From the NCBI GenBank assembly GCA_947457395.1, contig CANGVA010000003.1, positions 142,825 to 206,824 on the forward strand: a DNA stretch of 64,000 nt. Direction: 5' to 3'. The DNA comes from Bacteroidota bacterium (GTDB lineage: Bacteria; Bacteroidota; Bacteroidia; UKL13-3). The notes beneath the pieces were generated by a model. The model saw only the letters and a list, made by a program, of their open reading frames with translations. It was not told the DNA's origin and made no database searches. Within the stretch, counting starts at the first letter, position 1, and each line of letters starts with the position of its first letter. Positions 36,128 to 48,000 of the stretch are shown piece by piece. The position numbers and the translations under genes are program-made.

Positions 36128-36586
36128 TTATTGGTTCTTAGTTCTTAGTTTATCTAAAAGGTTATTTAGTGTTTTTGCTTCAGCTACCTTCAATGAGCCC
36201 ATGAGATTTTCAATATCATCTCGTTCTTTATCTATGGTTTCAAGCAGGTTTAATCCAGCTTCTGTTATCTTTACATCAACCTGTCTCCTGTCATTGGAAC
36301 AAGTAGTTCTGCTCACCAGGCCTTTTAGTTTCAATTTGTCTATCAACCTGGAAGCATTCGACATTTTATCGAGCATCCGTTCTTGCACCAGCGAAACAGA
36401 TGTAGCCTTTGGATATTGGCCACGTAGGATGCGCAACACATTGTATTGTTCCGGAGATAAATCATACCGCTTAAAAAAACGTACCTGGTTTGCCTGCAGC
36501 CATCCGCTTGTATACAGCAAATTCACAATCAGCTTTTCATGCTCTGACCGAAATTTTTTCTGTTGTATGGCAGTTCCTATATCCAT
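36128..36586 (-). CDS. MarR-family transcriptional regulator
   Basis: A 152-residue winged-helix regulator. FKRYDLSPEQYNVLRILRG, SVSLVQERMLDKMSNASRLIDKL (recognition helix region) and VDVKITEAGLNLLETID fit MarR. It is the first gene of a two-gene operon with YceI and likely represses it and itself; the effector is unknown. The 79 bases upstream to the SDR gene stop have no gene and would hold the promoter and operator. Confidence 0.92.
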   Translation of the reverse strand: MDIGTAIQQKKFRSEHEKLIVNLLYTSGWLQANQVRFFKRYDLSPEQYNVLRILRGQYPKATSVSLVQERMLDKMSNASRLIDKLKLKGLVSRTTCSNDRRQVDVKITEAGLNLLETIDKERDDIENLMGSLKVAEAKTLNNLLDKLRTKNQ

Positions 36587-36665
36587 TTTATAAGTATGGT
36601 TGCAAATATATGTATATACATTAAATGTTAAAACATATAAATGATATTGTTGTTTTTTTTATTGA

Positions 36666-37391
36666 TTACCAGGGCAATGTATTTTCATTAAAAATAAATT
36701 TCCCGTTGTGTCGGGTATCTGCACAAAGTGCAACAGCTGCAAGTTCTTTTGCTGCATCAGCTGCTACAAGCGGAGCCATTTCTCCACCCAAGTCGGTTTT
36801 TACCCAGCCCGGATGTATAGAAACAGCGCTATGAGCACTATTATAAAATAATTGTGCAAGGTGCACGGTGAAATGGTTTAGTGCAGCTTTTGATGCATTG
36901 TAGGCAAAGGGTTTTACTCCCCACAACTCATTTCCCGGTATGCTGTGCATCCCAAGTGAGCCCATGATGCTGGATACATTTAAAATTCTGCCTGCATCAC
37001 TTTTTTGTATAAGCGGCAGGAGCAATTGTGTCAGATAAACCGTACCAAAAAAATTAGACTGAAAGGTTTGTTGCAGTATTGCGGGTGAGATATGCGAAAC
37101 GGTATTTCCAACCCATTCCCCGTCAAGCATGGCACCGGCATTATTTATGAGTATATCAATTTTTGAATAATCATTTGTTGTTTGCTCGGCAAAGGACGAG
37201 ATGCTTTGTTCATCATCTAAATCTAAAATATAAACGCGGGCATGAGGAACAGCAGTTTTCAATGCATCACATTTCTTTTCATCTCTGCAGGTAGCAATAA
37301 CCTCCATACCTTTGCTGCAAAGCAACTTCACCAGATCAAAGCCAATTCCTTTATTGGTTCCGGTAATCACAATTGTTTTGTTGGTAGACAT
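36666..37391 (-). CDS. Short-chain dehydrogenase/reductase
   Basis: A 241-residue NAD(P)-dependent oxidoreductase of the classical SDR type. The cofactor motif is GTNKGIGFDL at residues 12-21, NNAGA near 85, the catalytic Ser in NVSSIMGS and Tyr-Lys in YNASKAALNHF. The C-terminal part carries HPGWVKTDLGG. Substrate is unknown. It is divergent from the alkyltransferase-like gene, with 47 bases between the starts. Confidence 0.9.
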   Translation of the reverse strand: MSTNKTIVITGTNKGIGFDLVKLLCSKGMEVIATCRDEKKCDALKTAVPHARVYILDLDDEQSISSFAEQTTNDYSKIDILINNAGAMLDGEWVGNTVSHISPAILQQTFQSNFFGTVYLTQLLLPLIQKSDAGRILNVSSIMGSLGMHSIPGNELWGVKPFAYNASKAALNHFTVHLAQLFYNSAHSAVSIHPGWVKTDLGGEMAPLVAADAAKELAAVALCADTRHNGKFIFNENTLPW

Positions 37392-37438
37392 ACCTATGTA
37401 ACACAGATTTACACCTAAATAGTTTTATTTGTATAGAT

Positions 37439-37777
37439 ATGGCTGAACAGCAATATAAATTCTTTGAAGACGTATGGGAGGTGGTGAGGCTTATCCCTCG
37501 CGGGCGTGTAACTTCTTACGGAGCCATTGCGCGTTATCTTGGTACAGCCAAAAGCTCTAGGATGGTTGGTTATGCTATGAATGCTGCTCATGCTTTACAT
37601 GATGTGCCTGCACATCGTGTGGTAAACAGGGCAGGTGTGCTTACAGGTAAACGTCATTTTGCAACACTTACCCGCATGCAGGAATTACTGGAGCAAGAAG
37701 GTGTTAAAGTTAAAGATGATCAGATCATCCATTTTGAAAAGCATTTTTGGGATCCCATGTTGGAGATAAGACTATAG
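37439..37777 (+). CDS. Alkyltransferase-like protein (MGMT family, no active-site Cys)
   Basis: A 112-residue protein with the DNA-binding domain of O6-alkylguanine-DNA alkyltransferase. GRVTSYGAIARYLG and the RMVGYAMNAA helix are family motifs. The expected PCHR active site reads PAHR (A58), so it cannot accept the alkyl group. This is the hallmark of ATL proteins, which bind alkylated guanine and hand lesions to nucleotide excision repair. It stands alone and is convergent with the YifB gene, with a 12-base gap. Confidence 0.88.
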   Translation: MAEQQYKFFEDVWEVVRLIPRGRVTSYGAIARYLGTAKSSRMVGYAMNAAHALHDVPAHRVVNRAGVLTGKRHFATLTRMQELLEQEGVKVKDDQIIHFEKHFWDPMLEIRL

Positions 37778-37789
37778 GCGTATTTAAGT

Positions 37790-39334
37790 TTAGCTGCCTC
37801 CCCAGGTTTCCCTGTCTAAGCTTCGATATTGAATGGCTTCGGCCAAATGTTCAATCTTAATTTCATTGCTTCCTGCAAGATCGGCAATTGTGCGTGCTAC
37901 TTTCAATATTCTGTCGTAAGCCCTGGCCGATAATTGCAGTCTTGTCATGGCGGTTTTTAGCAGGTTTTGTCCGGCTGCATTTATCTGACAAATTTCGCGA
38001 GCCATAGGAGAGCTCATCTGCGCATTGCTGTATATACCTTCTCTTTCCTTGAATCGCTCTGTCTGAAATTCTCTGGCCTTTATTACGCGATCTCTGATAC
38101 TTTCACTATTCTCTGCTTTACGTGTTTCTGATAACTGCTCAAAATTTACTGGCGTTACTTCTACATGAATATCAATTCTATCAAGCAGTGGTCCCGATAT
38201 TTTACTCAGGTATTTTTGCACGGCACCGGGTGCACATACGCATTCTTTTTCCGGATGGTTGTAGTATCCACAAGGGCAGGGATTCATGGCTGCAATCAGC
38301 ATAAAGCTTGCAGGGTACTCAATAGAAAATTTTGCACGCGATATGGTAACTCGTCTTTCTTCCAACGGCTGTCTCATCACCTCTAACACCGTTCTTTTAA
38401 ATTCCGGTAATTCATCTAAAAATAAAACTCCATTATGAGACAATGATATTTCGCCCGGTTGCGGATTATTGCCACCACCTACCAACGCTACATCGCTGAT
38501 TGTATGATGTGGTGAGCGAAAAGGACGCATATAAAGCAAGGATGTTTGTTGCCCCAATTTGCCCGCTACCGAATGAATTTTTGTTGTTTCGAGAGCTTCC
38601 TGTAATGTAAGCGGAGGGAGAATGGATGGAAGCCTTTTGGCCAACATGGTTTTACCCGCACCGGGTGGTCCGATTAATATAACATTATGTCCGCCTGCTG
38701 CTGCAATCTCTAGCGCACGCTTAATATTTTCCTGACCGCGCACATCTGCAAAATCACTATCGGTATGTGTTTGGTTTTGCTCAAACTCTTTTCTTGTATC
38801 AATTACCAGTGGTTCCAGCTTAATTTTACCATCAAAAAAATCAACCACTTCTTTCAAGCTGTTTGCTCCAATTACATTCAGGTTGTTAACAATAGCTGCC
38901 TCGCGTGCATTTTCAGCCGGTAGTATAAAGCCTTCAAAGCCCTCCTTGCGTGCCTGTATGGCTATGGGCAAGGCACCCTTTATTGGTTTGAGTGTACCAT
39001 CAAGTGCCAGTTCGCCCATGATAATGTACTTGGATAAAACTTCACCATTCATTTGTTCTGATGCAGCCAGAATGCCCAAAGCAATGGGTAAATCATAGGA
39101 TGAACCTTCCTTGCGAATATCGGCAGGTGCCATATTAATAACCGTGCGCAGGCGGGGTAATTTATAATCCATATTACGCACCGCTGTTTCAATTCTGTGA
39201 TGACTTTCTTTTACCGCATTATCAGGTAATCCCACCAGGCTGTATCCAACACCCTGATTGGATACATTCACTTCAATGGTAATGGTAACTGCATTTACAC
39301 CATAAACCGCACTTCCAAATGTTCTTACAAGCAT
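37790..39334 (-). CDS. YifB/ComM-family Mg-chelatase-like AAA+ ATPase
   Basis: A 514-residue AAA+ ATPase. The N-terminal part starts [20 protein letters not shown] (the family start), followed by [21 protein letters not shown]. The AAA core has Walker [16 protein letters not shown], Walker [12 protein letters not shown] and a sensor-like [11 protein letters not shown] with a Cys cluster. ComM in other bacteria promotes branch migration in natural transformation. ATG 39334 is preferred over GTG 39352, since it restores the family N-terminus. It is divergent from the DUF255 gene. Confidence 0.9.
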   Translation of the reverse strand: MLVRTFGSAVYGVNAVTITIEVNVSNQGVGYSLVGLPDNAVKESHHRIETAVRNMDYKLPRLRTVINMAPADIRKEGSSYDLPIALGILAASEQMNGEVLSKYIIMGELALDGTLKPIKGALPIAIQARKEGFEGFILPAENAREAAIVNNLNVIGANSLKEVVDFFDGKIKLEPLVIDTRKEFEQNQTHTDSDFADVRGQENIKRALEIAAAGGHNVILIGPPGAGKTMLAKRLPSILPPLTLQEALETTKIHSVAGKLGQQTSLLYMRPFRSPHHTISDVALVGGGNNPQPGEISLSHNGVLFLDELPEFKRTVLEVMRQPLEERRVTISRAKFSIEYPASFMLIAAMNPCPCGYYNHPEKECVCAPGAVQKYLSKISGPLLDRIDIHVEVTPVNFEQLSETRKAENSESIRDRVIKAREFQTERFKEREGIYSNAQMSSPMAREICQINAAGQNLLKTAMTRLQLSARAYDRILKVARTIADLAGSNEIKIEHLAEAIQYRSLDRETWGGS

Positions 39335-39383
39335 AAGTACCAAAATAAACACTTTCTTTGCTTACTGCAAAAAGTAATCTGTT

Positions 39384-41390
39384 ATGAAAAAAAACAGCAA
39401 TAGACTGATACATGCCTCAAGCCCTTATTTATTGCAGCATGCCCATAATCCTGTTGACTGGTATGAATGGAGTCCGGAGGCTTTTGATAAAGCCCGGAGG
39501 GAAGATAAGCTGATATTGGTTAGTATAGGCTACTCTGCCTGCCACTGGTGCCATGTAATGGAGAAGGAGTGTTTTGAAAAAGAAGATACCGCAGCCTTGA
39601 TGAATGAACATTTTGTGTGTATTAAGGTAGATAGAGAAGAACGTCCAGATATTGACCAAATTTATATGGATGCTGTTCAATTGCTTACGGGAAGAGGCGG
39701 CTGGCCGCTCAACTGCTTTACTTTACCCGATGGTCGGCCTTTACATGGAGGTACGTATTTTCCCAAAGCGGAGTGGGAACGTGTACTTAAATCTTTGGCC
39801 GATTTTTATAAAAATAAAAAAGAAGAGGCATTGCAATATGCAACTGACTTAACCATTGGTGTTAAAAAACTCGATATGTTACCTGCTGCACAGGATGAAT
39901 TGATGGATAAAGAAAAACTGGCTGCTGTGATTGGGCAGTGGAGTCAAAGTTTGGACAGGGAGTTGGGTGGTTTTAACTGGTCGCCCAAATTTCCTATGCC
40001 TACTGCGCATGCTTTGTTTATGCAGTTTGCACATCAAACTAAAAATAACGAACTACTTACTGCGGTTTATACCACACTTGATAAAATGGCTGAAGGCGGC
40101 ATATTTGATCAGGTGGGCGGTGGCTTTGCACGCTACTCAACCGACCCCTACTGGAAGGTGCCTCACTTTGAGAAAATGTTATATGACAATGCACAGCTAA
40201 TGAGTTTATACAGTGATGCCTATAAACTCAGTGGTAAGAATTTGTATAAAAACTTAGTATATAAAATACATGCAAGTGTAGACGCTGAGCTCAGTGCTCC
40301 TGATGGATTGTTCTACTCCGCATTGGATGCTGATAGTGAAGGGGAGGAGGGTAAATTCTATGTATGGAAGCAAAAGGAACTTAAGCAACTGTTGGGTGAT
40401 GATGAGCCTGTATTTAGTTTGTATTATAATATTGATGCCTATGGCAATTGGGAACATGGTAATAATATTCTTTATAAAACACGTTCCAACCAAGAGCTGA
40501 TTGCACTAACCGGAAAGCACGAAGAGGAGATTCAAGCAATCATTAACAGATGTGAAGCCATCTTATTAAAAGAGCGTAGCAAGAGAGTAAAACCGGGATT
40601 GGATGATAAAATGATTACCTCATGGAATGCATTGATGATAAAAGGATATGCCGATGCCTACATGGCTTTTGGTGATGAATTATTCTTGAATAAAGCAGTA
40701 AAGGCAACCGATTTACTCTGGGAAAAAATGTTTGACGGTAAAAAACTCTATCGCATTTGTAAAGGAGATAAAGTAACTGTTCCGGCATTTGCAGAAGATT
40801 ATGCAATTTTTACAGAAGCGTTACTTTATACTTATATCATTACTGGAATAGAAGCTTACGCATGCCATGCACACCAGTTAGCACAGCTTGCTGATGAATT
40901 ATTTTATGATGCGCAGCAAGGCTTATATCGTTTTGTTTCTGTAAGGGAAGAACAATTGATAACCAATAAACTTGATTTGAATGACGATGTGATACCTGCC
41001 GCCAATTCGGTTTTTGCAAAGAACAATCTCATGCTCGGTTATTTATTCAGCGATTTGAAGCTTTACCATAGAGCCAAGGGAATGATAAGCATTGCACAGC
41101 AAAAAATGGAAAAGTTTCCGAATGGATACAGCAACTGGATGCAGTGTTTGTTATGGATGCAAAATGGATTTTATCAAGTAGTTTGCACGGGTAAGCATGC
41201 TAAGGTGCACGTTGAGGCTTTACAAAAAAGATATGCACCCGGCAGTATGGTACTTATAAAAAATGCAGACTCAGTCTTACCCTTACTCAAGGAAAAGGAG
41301 CATGCACAGAATTTAATTTACGTATGCAAAGATTTTACCTGCGGTTTACCGGTTAACAACATCAACCTGGTTGCTGAGCAGTGGGTATAA
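39384..41390 (+). CDS. Thioredoxin-fold DUF255 protein (YyaL family)
   Basis: A 668-residue cytoplasmic protein. An N-terminal thioredoxin-like domain (about 1-165) has NPVDWYEW, the redox-type motif [11 protein letters not shown] (C53 and C56) and [13 protein letters not shown] long alpha/alpha-toroid part follows, with [17 protein letters not shown] and [19 protein letters not shown]. This matches the YyaL/SPATA20 family, whose function is not established. No signal peptide is seen. A strong terminator follows the stop. Confidence 0.88.
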   Translation: MKKNSNRLIHASSPYLLQHAHNPVDWYEWSPEAFDKARREDKLILVSIGYSACHWCHVMEKECFEKEDTAALMNEHFVCIKVDREERPDIDQIYMDAVQLLTGRGGWPLNCFTLPDGRPLHGGTYFPKAEWERVLKSLADFYKNKKEEALQYATDLTIGVKKLDMLPAAQDELMDKEKLAAVIGQWSQSLDRELGGFNWSPKFPMPTAHALFMQFAHQTKNNELLTAVYTTLDKMAEGGIFDQVGGGFARYSTDPYWKVPHFEKMLYDNAQLMSLYSDAYKLSGKNLYKNLVYKIHASVDAELSAPDGLFYSALDADSEGEEGKFYVWKQKELKQLLGDDEPVFSLYYNIDAYGNWEHGNNILYKTRSNQELIALTGKHEEEIQAIINRCEAILLKERSKRVKPGLDDKMITSWNALMIKGYADAYMAFGDELFLNKAVKATDLLWEKMFDGKKLYRICKGDKVTVPAFAEDYAIFTEALLYTYIITGIEAYACHAHQLAQLADELFYDAQQGLYRFVSVREEQLITNKLDLNDDVIPAANSVFAKNNLMLGYLFSDLKLYHRAKGMISIAQQKMEKFPNGYSNWMQCLLWMQNGFYQVVCTGKHAKVHVEALQKRYAPGSMVLIKNADSVLPLLKEKEHAQNLIYVCKDFTCGLPVNNINLVAEQWV

Positions 41391-41391
41391 T

Positions 41392-41417
41392 AAAAAAGCA
41401 GCCTAAGCTGCTTTTTT
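41392..41417. terminator. Bidirectional rho-independent terminator
   Basis: A run of A precedes GCAGC, a CTAA loop and GCTGC, then six T. It is placed between the DUF255 gene and the convergent small-protein gene, and its loop holds the TAG stop of the latter. Confidence 0.88.
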
Positions 41418-41963
41418 ATTAAAGTAAATTTTACGCGAGCAGTAGAGTATCCCTGCAGCAAATGCATAGTATAAGCCAGAGTCTACAGGCAAATCAGGAT
41501 CACTGGGTAATGAAGGTGTTTGCTCTCCATCCGGTTCATTGGGTGTAATCTTATCATTAGCCTTTGATGGGTCGGTTGAAAGAATTGGTTCACCTTGTTC
41601 TTGTAACAATTTTGCAGACTCATTACGTAACATTTCCTCTTCTTTGCTTTCAAACCCAGGCAATGATAAGCCACCGGGTATCGTAACTGATGAGCTATTT
41701 TCATCAACTTTTCTTTTTTTGCTCTCTATTTGTTGGTAAGCATCATAGACATTACCATTTTTATTATCATAAATAATCTTACCTCTACGATTTCGGTCGT
41801 ATCTATCGTCATAATATTCCTCTTCCTCATCCTGCTCATCCTGCTCCTGTTGTTGTGCCATACCAATTAATGGGCAGATAAATAATGTAAGGCCAATCAA
41901 ATACGCTAAAAAGTCTTTTCTCAGCAGATTTGTTTGTATATATGTATTGTTCGTGTTAACCAT
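41403..41963 (-). CDS. Small secreted protein with PID-CTERM-like C-terminal segment
   Basis: A 186-residue protein of unknown function. An N-terminal hydrophobic segment (about 18-36, ending GMAQQ) serves as a signal peptide. It is followed by a highly acidic linker (EQDEQDEEEEYYDDRYD), a charged middle part, and a C-terminal PVDSGLYYAFAAGILYC followed by basic residues. The last part has the Pro-x-Asp, hydrophobic segment and basic tail layout of a protein-sorting signal, close to what I recall as PID-CTERM in Bacteroidota. It lies 46 bases downstream of the giant T9SS gene on the same strand. The signal assignment is tentative. Confidence 0.5.
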   Translation of the reverse strand: MVNTNNTYIQTNLLRKDFLAYLIGLTLFICPLIGMAQQQEQDEQDEEEEYYDDRYDRNRRGKIIYDNKNGNVYDAYQQIESKKRKVDENSSSVTIPGGLSLPGFESKEEEMLRNESAKLLQEQGEPILSTDPSKANDKITPNEPDGEQTPSLPSDPDLPVDSGLYYAFAAGILYCSRKIYFNKKAA

Positions 41964-41999
41964 TATTCTAACTTTTTAGCGTTCGTATTTGATTTAAGC

Positions 42000-42035
42000 A
42001 AACCAGCAATTATTCAATAATCAGTTTGCTGGTTT
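42000..42035 (-). terminator. Hairpin spanning the stop codon of the giant gene
   Basis: On the minus strand AAACCAGCAA (42035-42026) pairs with TTGCTGGTTT (42009-42000), with the TAA stop at 42012-42010 in the loop. There is no T run after it, so termination activity is doubtful. Confidence 0.25.
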
Positions 42036-45000
42036 CCTGGGCATTTACCTTTACCAGATATACACCTGCTTTGAGTCCATACAAATCAATTGGCTTGCCC
42101 TGTTCAGGATTTTGTATGCTCAATACGCGTTTACCTGCTACATCAAAAATTTCAAGAAGCTTGATATTTCCATTATTAGCCATTGAAACAAATACTTCTG
42201 TAGTTGCCGGATTCGGATACAGGCTGATACCTGATTTGTTTTTACCCAAACTATACCAATCACGCAGGGAAATGCTCACTACATTGCTGGTTTGACTTTC
42301 ACCGGAGAAATCCAACTGCCTTAAGCGGTAATACAATACATCAGCCTGTTTGTTGTTTGCTTCTTTTACTGCGGCCTCATCCAGGTATGCGTAGCTAATC
42401 AAGGAATTGCTGTTGCCGGCACCTTTTAGTGTGCTTATGCCTTCAAAACTTTCTCCGTCAAACGAGCGCTCAACCACAAATGCAGCATTGTTCTTTTCGT
42501 TTGCAGTTAACCAGTTTAGTGACACGTCATCTGTTTGATTAACCCTTGTAGCCGTAAAACTTATTAACTCTACAGGTAGGGCCGACTGGTTAATGATGAT
42601 AAGCTGGAAACGGTTGCCTGATGATGAAGTGTTTGATGTAATCTGGAACGTATACACACCATTGCTTCTAAGATCAGTTGTTTGAGAAGTAAATAAATCT
42701 CTTAACAATACTGCTTTGAATGCAGGGATATTATTTAAGCCACCTACTTGGAGGCGATATGTTCCCTGAGGGGCATTGGCAAATAGGATAAACGTATCAG
42801 CAATATTGGTTAATGGTGGAACACGATTTATCTGCACCGGTGTGCCACTTATTTGATAGCCAAAATTAATATCGGGGTTTGGATACTTGCGTGCATCTTC
42901 TGCTCCGGAGTAGCTCATATTTGCACCCGGTTTAATTTGCATAAATGCAATATCACTATTGATAGAATCCCTAATCATTTCAATAGTAATTTGACTGCCG
43001 GCCGATTTGAAATAACTTGTTGGTGTTGCGGAGGATTTACAGTTTTCATCAAAGGAGATGCTTGGTGAAGCCGCAACAGCCTGCACAAAAAATGCCTGAC
43101 CGGAAGCGATGAATGGATTGTTGCTATTGTTCAAATCGCCATCTGAAGCAACATATGCATTGGTAGCAGGATTAAATGCATAGTAAAATGTACTCAGGTT
43201 ATTTTTACTAACCAATCTCCAATCGATCTGAGATGGATAAGGATTACCAACCAGATTCCAGCCATCCTCTGTTGGTGCAGATGTATTGGTATAAGTTAGT
43301 GCCGGTGAAATAGCGCCACTTGCACCGCTGTTAATGTTTTGAATAAAATCTAGTGTTACTGCATTTTGTGCAGGGAATTGACCTTGTGTAAACCAAGCCG
43401 GTGAGGCAAGTGTGCGGTCGCCTCTGACAAACACAATAGCACCCTGACCCGCACCTAAACTGCTGCTTATATTCGTTACGGGTTTCCATCCGCGGCCACC
43501 TGTGGTTGATTCCTGGTAGGTATAAATAGTTGGACCATTATTGGGTGATGCATCAAAACCATTGGTTACACCACCGGATCCGGTAACAAAAATATCATCA
43601 ATTAACTGGCTGTAGGCAAAGTTTTGTGTATTGGGTGATACCATACGGAAACGTCTGGTTACTGCAGGAATAAATCGTTGTACGGCAACATTACCTGTGA
43701 TGCTGCCACCAAGTCTGCCCACACGAGCAGTTTGTGTAGCGTTGGAAATAAGCACCAGATTGTCACCTGTTGCCAGTGTTGCACCTGTATTGCTAACCGA
43801 AACAGAGTCTATAATATTTAAAGTATTGCCTAGGGTTATGGTTCCTGTTGTTTTTGATATAACAAGTCTTCTCAGGGTGTTTGTAACTCCTGTTGTAGTT
43901 TGATCCATTATTAAACTTCCGCCATTACCTGTTCCTCCAATAATGATTGAAGAGGTACCGGAACCTGTAAAGCTTCCGATAGAGCCGATTTTAATACCAT
44001 CATTTAGTGTTAAGTTAAAACCATTTATTACAATATTGGATCCTGTAGCAAGATCAATCTTGCCATTAAAGTTCATGTCTTGCAACAGAATGGTAGTGGT
44101 ATTTGGGGCAAAAGTTGCATCATCAGAGATGTTGGAAGGAATCACAAGCGGTGTGGAGCCTCCGGTTGGATTAACAGTATTTGCCGAGCCATCCCAGTTC
44201 CCATCATTATCTGATACCCAGTAATGCATATTACCATTGGATAGATTACGATATTCAATGCGTTTAATTCCATTGGCGTTTGCATTGGGTATAATGGTTC
44301 CCCATCTGCGTGCGGTGCCATTCACATTGTTTTCATAGAACGAAGCATAACCATTGGCTGCAGTATTGGCTATGCCATCACTTTCAACAACCGATGCAGC
44401 AATTGGCCTGCCTGCGCCTGTAACATTATCAAACAACACCACCATATTTTTCTCATTGGTTAATGAGCCACCATAAACGGCTGTTCCATCATTGGCGCCA
44501 CTGCCTGTATTCAGGTCAATTACTTTTGCAGCATTGGTACTGGTAATTCTGGTGCTTACAGTTGTGCCACCATTGCCATCATTCAGCATGATGCGCATCA
44601 GCACGGAGTTGGCAGCATCAAAGCGTGCATCACCTGTTGGCTCCAGCATAAACCATCCGGTGTAGGTTCCGTTTGCATCGGTGGTAAAGCTGCCAAATGA
44701 TGAACTTAAATCAGGCGCAGTTGATCTGGTTAGTGTTGAGGTTCCTGCATTTATGAATATCGGATTCCCTGCTCCATTACTGCTTGATGCATCTGCTGCC
44801 GTTACCGCTGCATTAAAATAACGATACGTGGTTGACGGGTAAAGATTGGTAAGTGTTGCGCGGAATATATGCGGAATACGGTTATCATTCGTACCGCTTT
44901 TGCCTTGCATAAACTGAGGCATATAAATTTCTGTTAAGGATGCTACGGTTTCGGCAAACACAAAATAACCCAGACCGGTAAGTGTGGATGAAGTGATGCT

Positions 45001-48000
45001 ATTACCGTCAGGGAAACCTGTGCTCACAGCGGCATAAGTACCTGTGAGGGTAGTAGCGTTATTTGCCAGTCGGTTCAATGTGCCGATGGCACTTTCGGTT
45101 GCCCTTACCGAAGTATTAATAAAATTACTTGTACCGCTGCTGATGCTAACATCCCAATAACGGTTGGTATTAATTGAACTCAATCCTGCACCGGCACTAC
45201 CACCTGTTGCTGCATCAAATACTTCGGCTCTGATAACCACAAAACCACCTGCATTTGTAGTTGGATTTACCAAGGCAAAAGGAGTATAGGCAGCTTTGCC
45301 CAACGGGAACAAATAGGTAGAACCACTTGCAAGGTTTGCAGGCAATGTTAAGGCCACAGGCCCGCTCACATAACCTGAGGTACGGCTAACAGCACTTGTA
45401 TTGGTAGAACCTATGGTTAGCAGATTGGCTCCCATATTAAGCACACCTGCAGTAAGTGTTAGGGTTCCGTTAACGGTTAATGCCTGATCAGAAGTTAAAC
45501 CGGCACTATTATTTACAGTGAGGTTATTGATGTTTCCTGAGAAAGTAGAAGCAGGAATACTTTGAGCCGCAGACCCACCAAAGAGCACCGTAGCAGATGC
45601 ATTGCTTGCGTCAATGTTTCCCGCAGATCTAATAATGCTGCCATTTATACTCAATGTTCTTGCGCCAACTGTTAAAGTACCTGCTGTTAAGGTTAAATTA
45701 TTGGTGACTGTAATATTCTGTCCCAAACTAACACCTAAGTTATTATCTATAGTAAGATTATAGAATGCCTGACCCGCAGTGATGCTTTGAGCTGAACTGC
45801 CATTCAAAATTACAGTACTGGTACCTGTTGTTAAAGTACCACTTGAAGAAAGATTGCCATTAACTGTTAATGTATTATTGCCTAAGTCTAATGTTGCACC
45901 GCTTAAAATGGATACATTATTTACAGAAGCAGGGGCACTGCTAATCGCAGGCTGATTTGCAAAACAAGTGGATGAAGGAATAAATATATTAGCCGCTGAA
46001 GGTGCTGCTGTGGCAACTGAATAAGACGATGGGCCATTATAAATTAACCAATTATTTGCAGTATTAAAATTAATTGACTGTCCTTGCCATATATAGTCAC
46101 CTGTGGTTGCTGATATTGAAGTTAAACAAGTTGGTAAGGTATGCACTACACAAACAGATACGTTCCCGTTGGCTGCACCTACACCTGAATGATAAACCCT
46201 GAAATAGTAAGTTGTGTTGGTCGCCAACGCTGCTGCATTAATGGTTTCTGTTCCTCCGTTTCCTGTAGCATTCACACAGTTCACACTTGTCAGACTGCCA
46301 ACAGTTCCGCTGAAAAGTTGTAATACTGCATTGTATGTGCTCACTCCGGTTGCTGAAATCGCATAGGTTGTGCCGGCAATGGAATTGGTGGTGAAACTGT
46401 ACCAGATGTCATCATCAGGAGTTCCGGGTGTACCTGCCGTGCACGCTGTGATACCGGATGTAGCAGTGGCTGATAAGGTAGCAGGAAGTGTTGATGAAGT
46501 GCCGGTGCAGGTAGTACCTGTAGTGAGCACAACTGCACCCGAAGGATTATCATTAGCCGGTGGTGGTATTACCTCACTCACACAAAGAGCAAACTCACCG
46601 TTGTTAGTTGATCCAGCAGCCGCATCATAAATTCTTAAATAATATAAACTTGAAGGATTTAATGCAACAGATGCTATCAACTCAGATAATCCGGCTGCAG
46701 CTGCGTTTACACAAGTTACAGGTGTAAGTGAGTTATCCAATAGTTGCACAACTGCATCATATCCTGCTGATGGGTCAACAGAAATACGATAGTTAGAGGC
46801 ACTGGTAGTAGTGAAGCTAAAAAATACATCGTCATCTGCATTGCCTGTTATAGCTGCAGAACAGGCAGTAATACCCGGTGTTGCAGTAGCGTTTTTGCTT
46901 GTGTAAATATTACCGCAATTACTAGTACATGGGGCATTGTTAACCGCAATACCAATAGATCCTGCCACTTCATTATTAGCAGGTGCAAATGTTGAACCGA
47001 AAAATGAGCCGGATGTGGGCGCGCTTCCCGCATTGAATGAAGTACTCGGCACAAAACGATATTGCGAGTTACATTGAAGAGAATAGCCTAAAGAATTTTG
47101 GGAGGTAGCATTAAAGAAAGTACTGTTCTCGGCCTGCAAAATAATGCGCTGGTCGGTTGAGGCAGTTGCAGGTGTAGGGCCATTCATGCCAACAGAGTAT
47201 GTCCATGTTTGTGTTGATGGGTTAGTAGCCCCATTAAACATTTGGAAGTTGCCGTAGTTAAAATCAATGCTGTTATCCGCCTCATGCAGTACCACTTGGA
47301 AATTAATATTTGGGTCACCATATTGAAATCTTTCCATTTCTGCCCATTCAATTACAATATCGGCTGTGCCTGAACCTAAGGTGCCAATTATTTGATAACG
47401 CATGCTCACATCCTTATTGTTGATGTCATCTCCTCGTATAACTAAATCATCCCAAAAAGGGGCAAGCACATTAAAATCAGTTGAACCTAAATTATTAGTC
47501 CATTGATTACTTGTGTTTGAAGTGTTAAATGTCATCCAACCATTACTTGTTGCAATGAATCCCGTAATAAGACTACCCCTATATCTAAACGTAGTGCTTG
47601 GTAAATTAATAAGGTTGGTTATTCCATCATCTGCGTCCGACAGTGATGTATAAGTACTACCGGTTGACATGATAGAATTATAGGTAATTGCAGTATTTCT
47701 GGTAACCGTATAATTGCATGCCTGTACCTGCACATTTACTGAGGCTGTAGTTGCAGTAGTAGGTCCGTTGGCGCAGGTTACCTGACATACATACCAAAGA
47801 TTAGATACCGAGGTAGAAGGTACTGTATAAGTAGCACCGGTAGCCCCGGAAATATTGCTGTAGGTTCCGTTTTGTGTAGTAGCAGATTGCCATTGGTAAG
47901 TAATACCTGTACCGGAAATGGTTCCGGTTATTTGCAGCAGTGCAGCAGCGCTATTACAAACAGTAGCATTGGTAGTTGTTGCAGTAAGTGCAGGGAAAGT

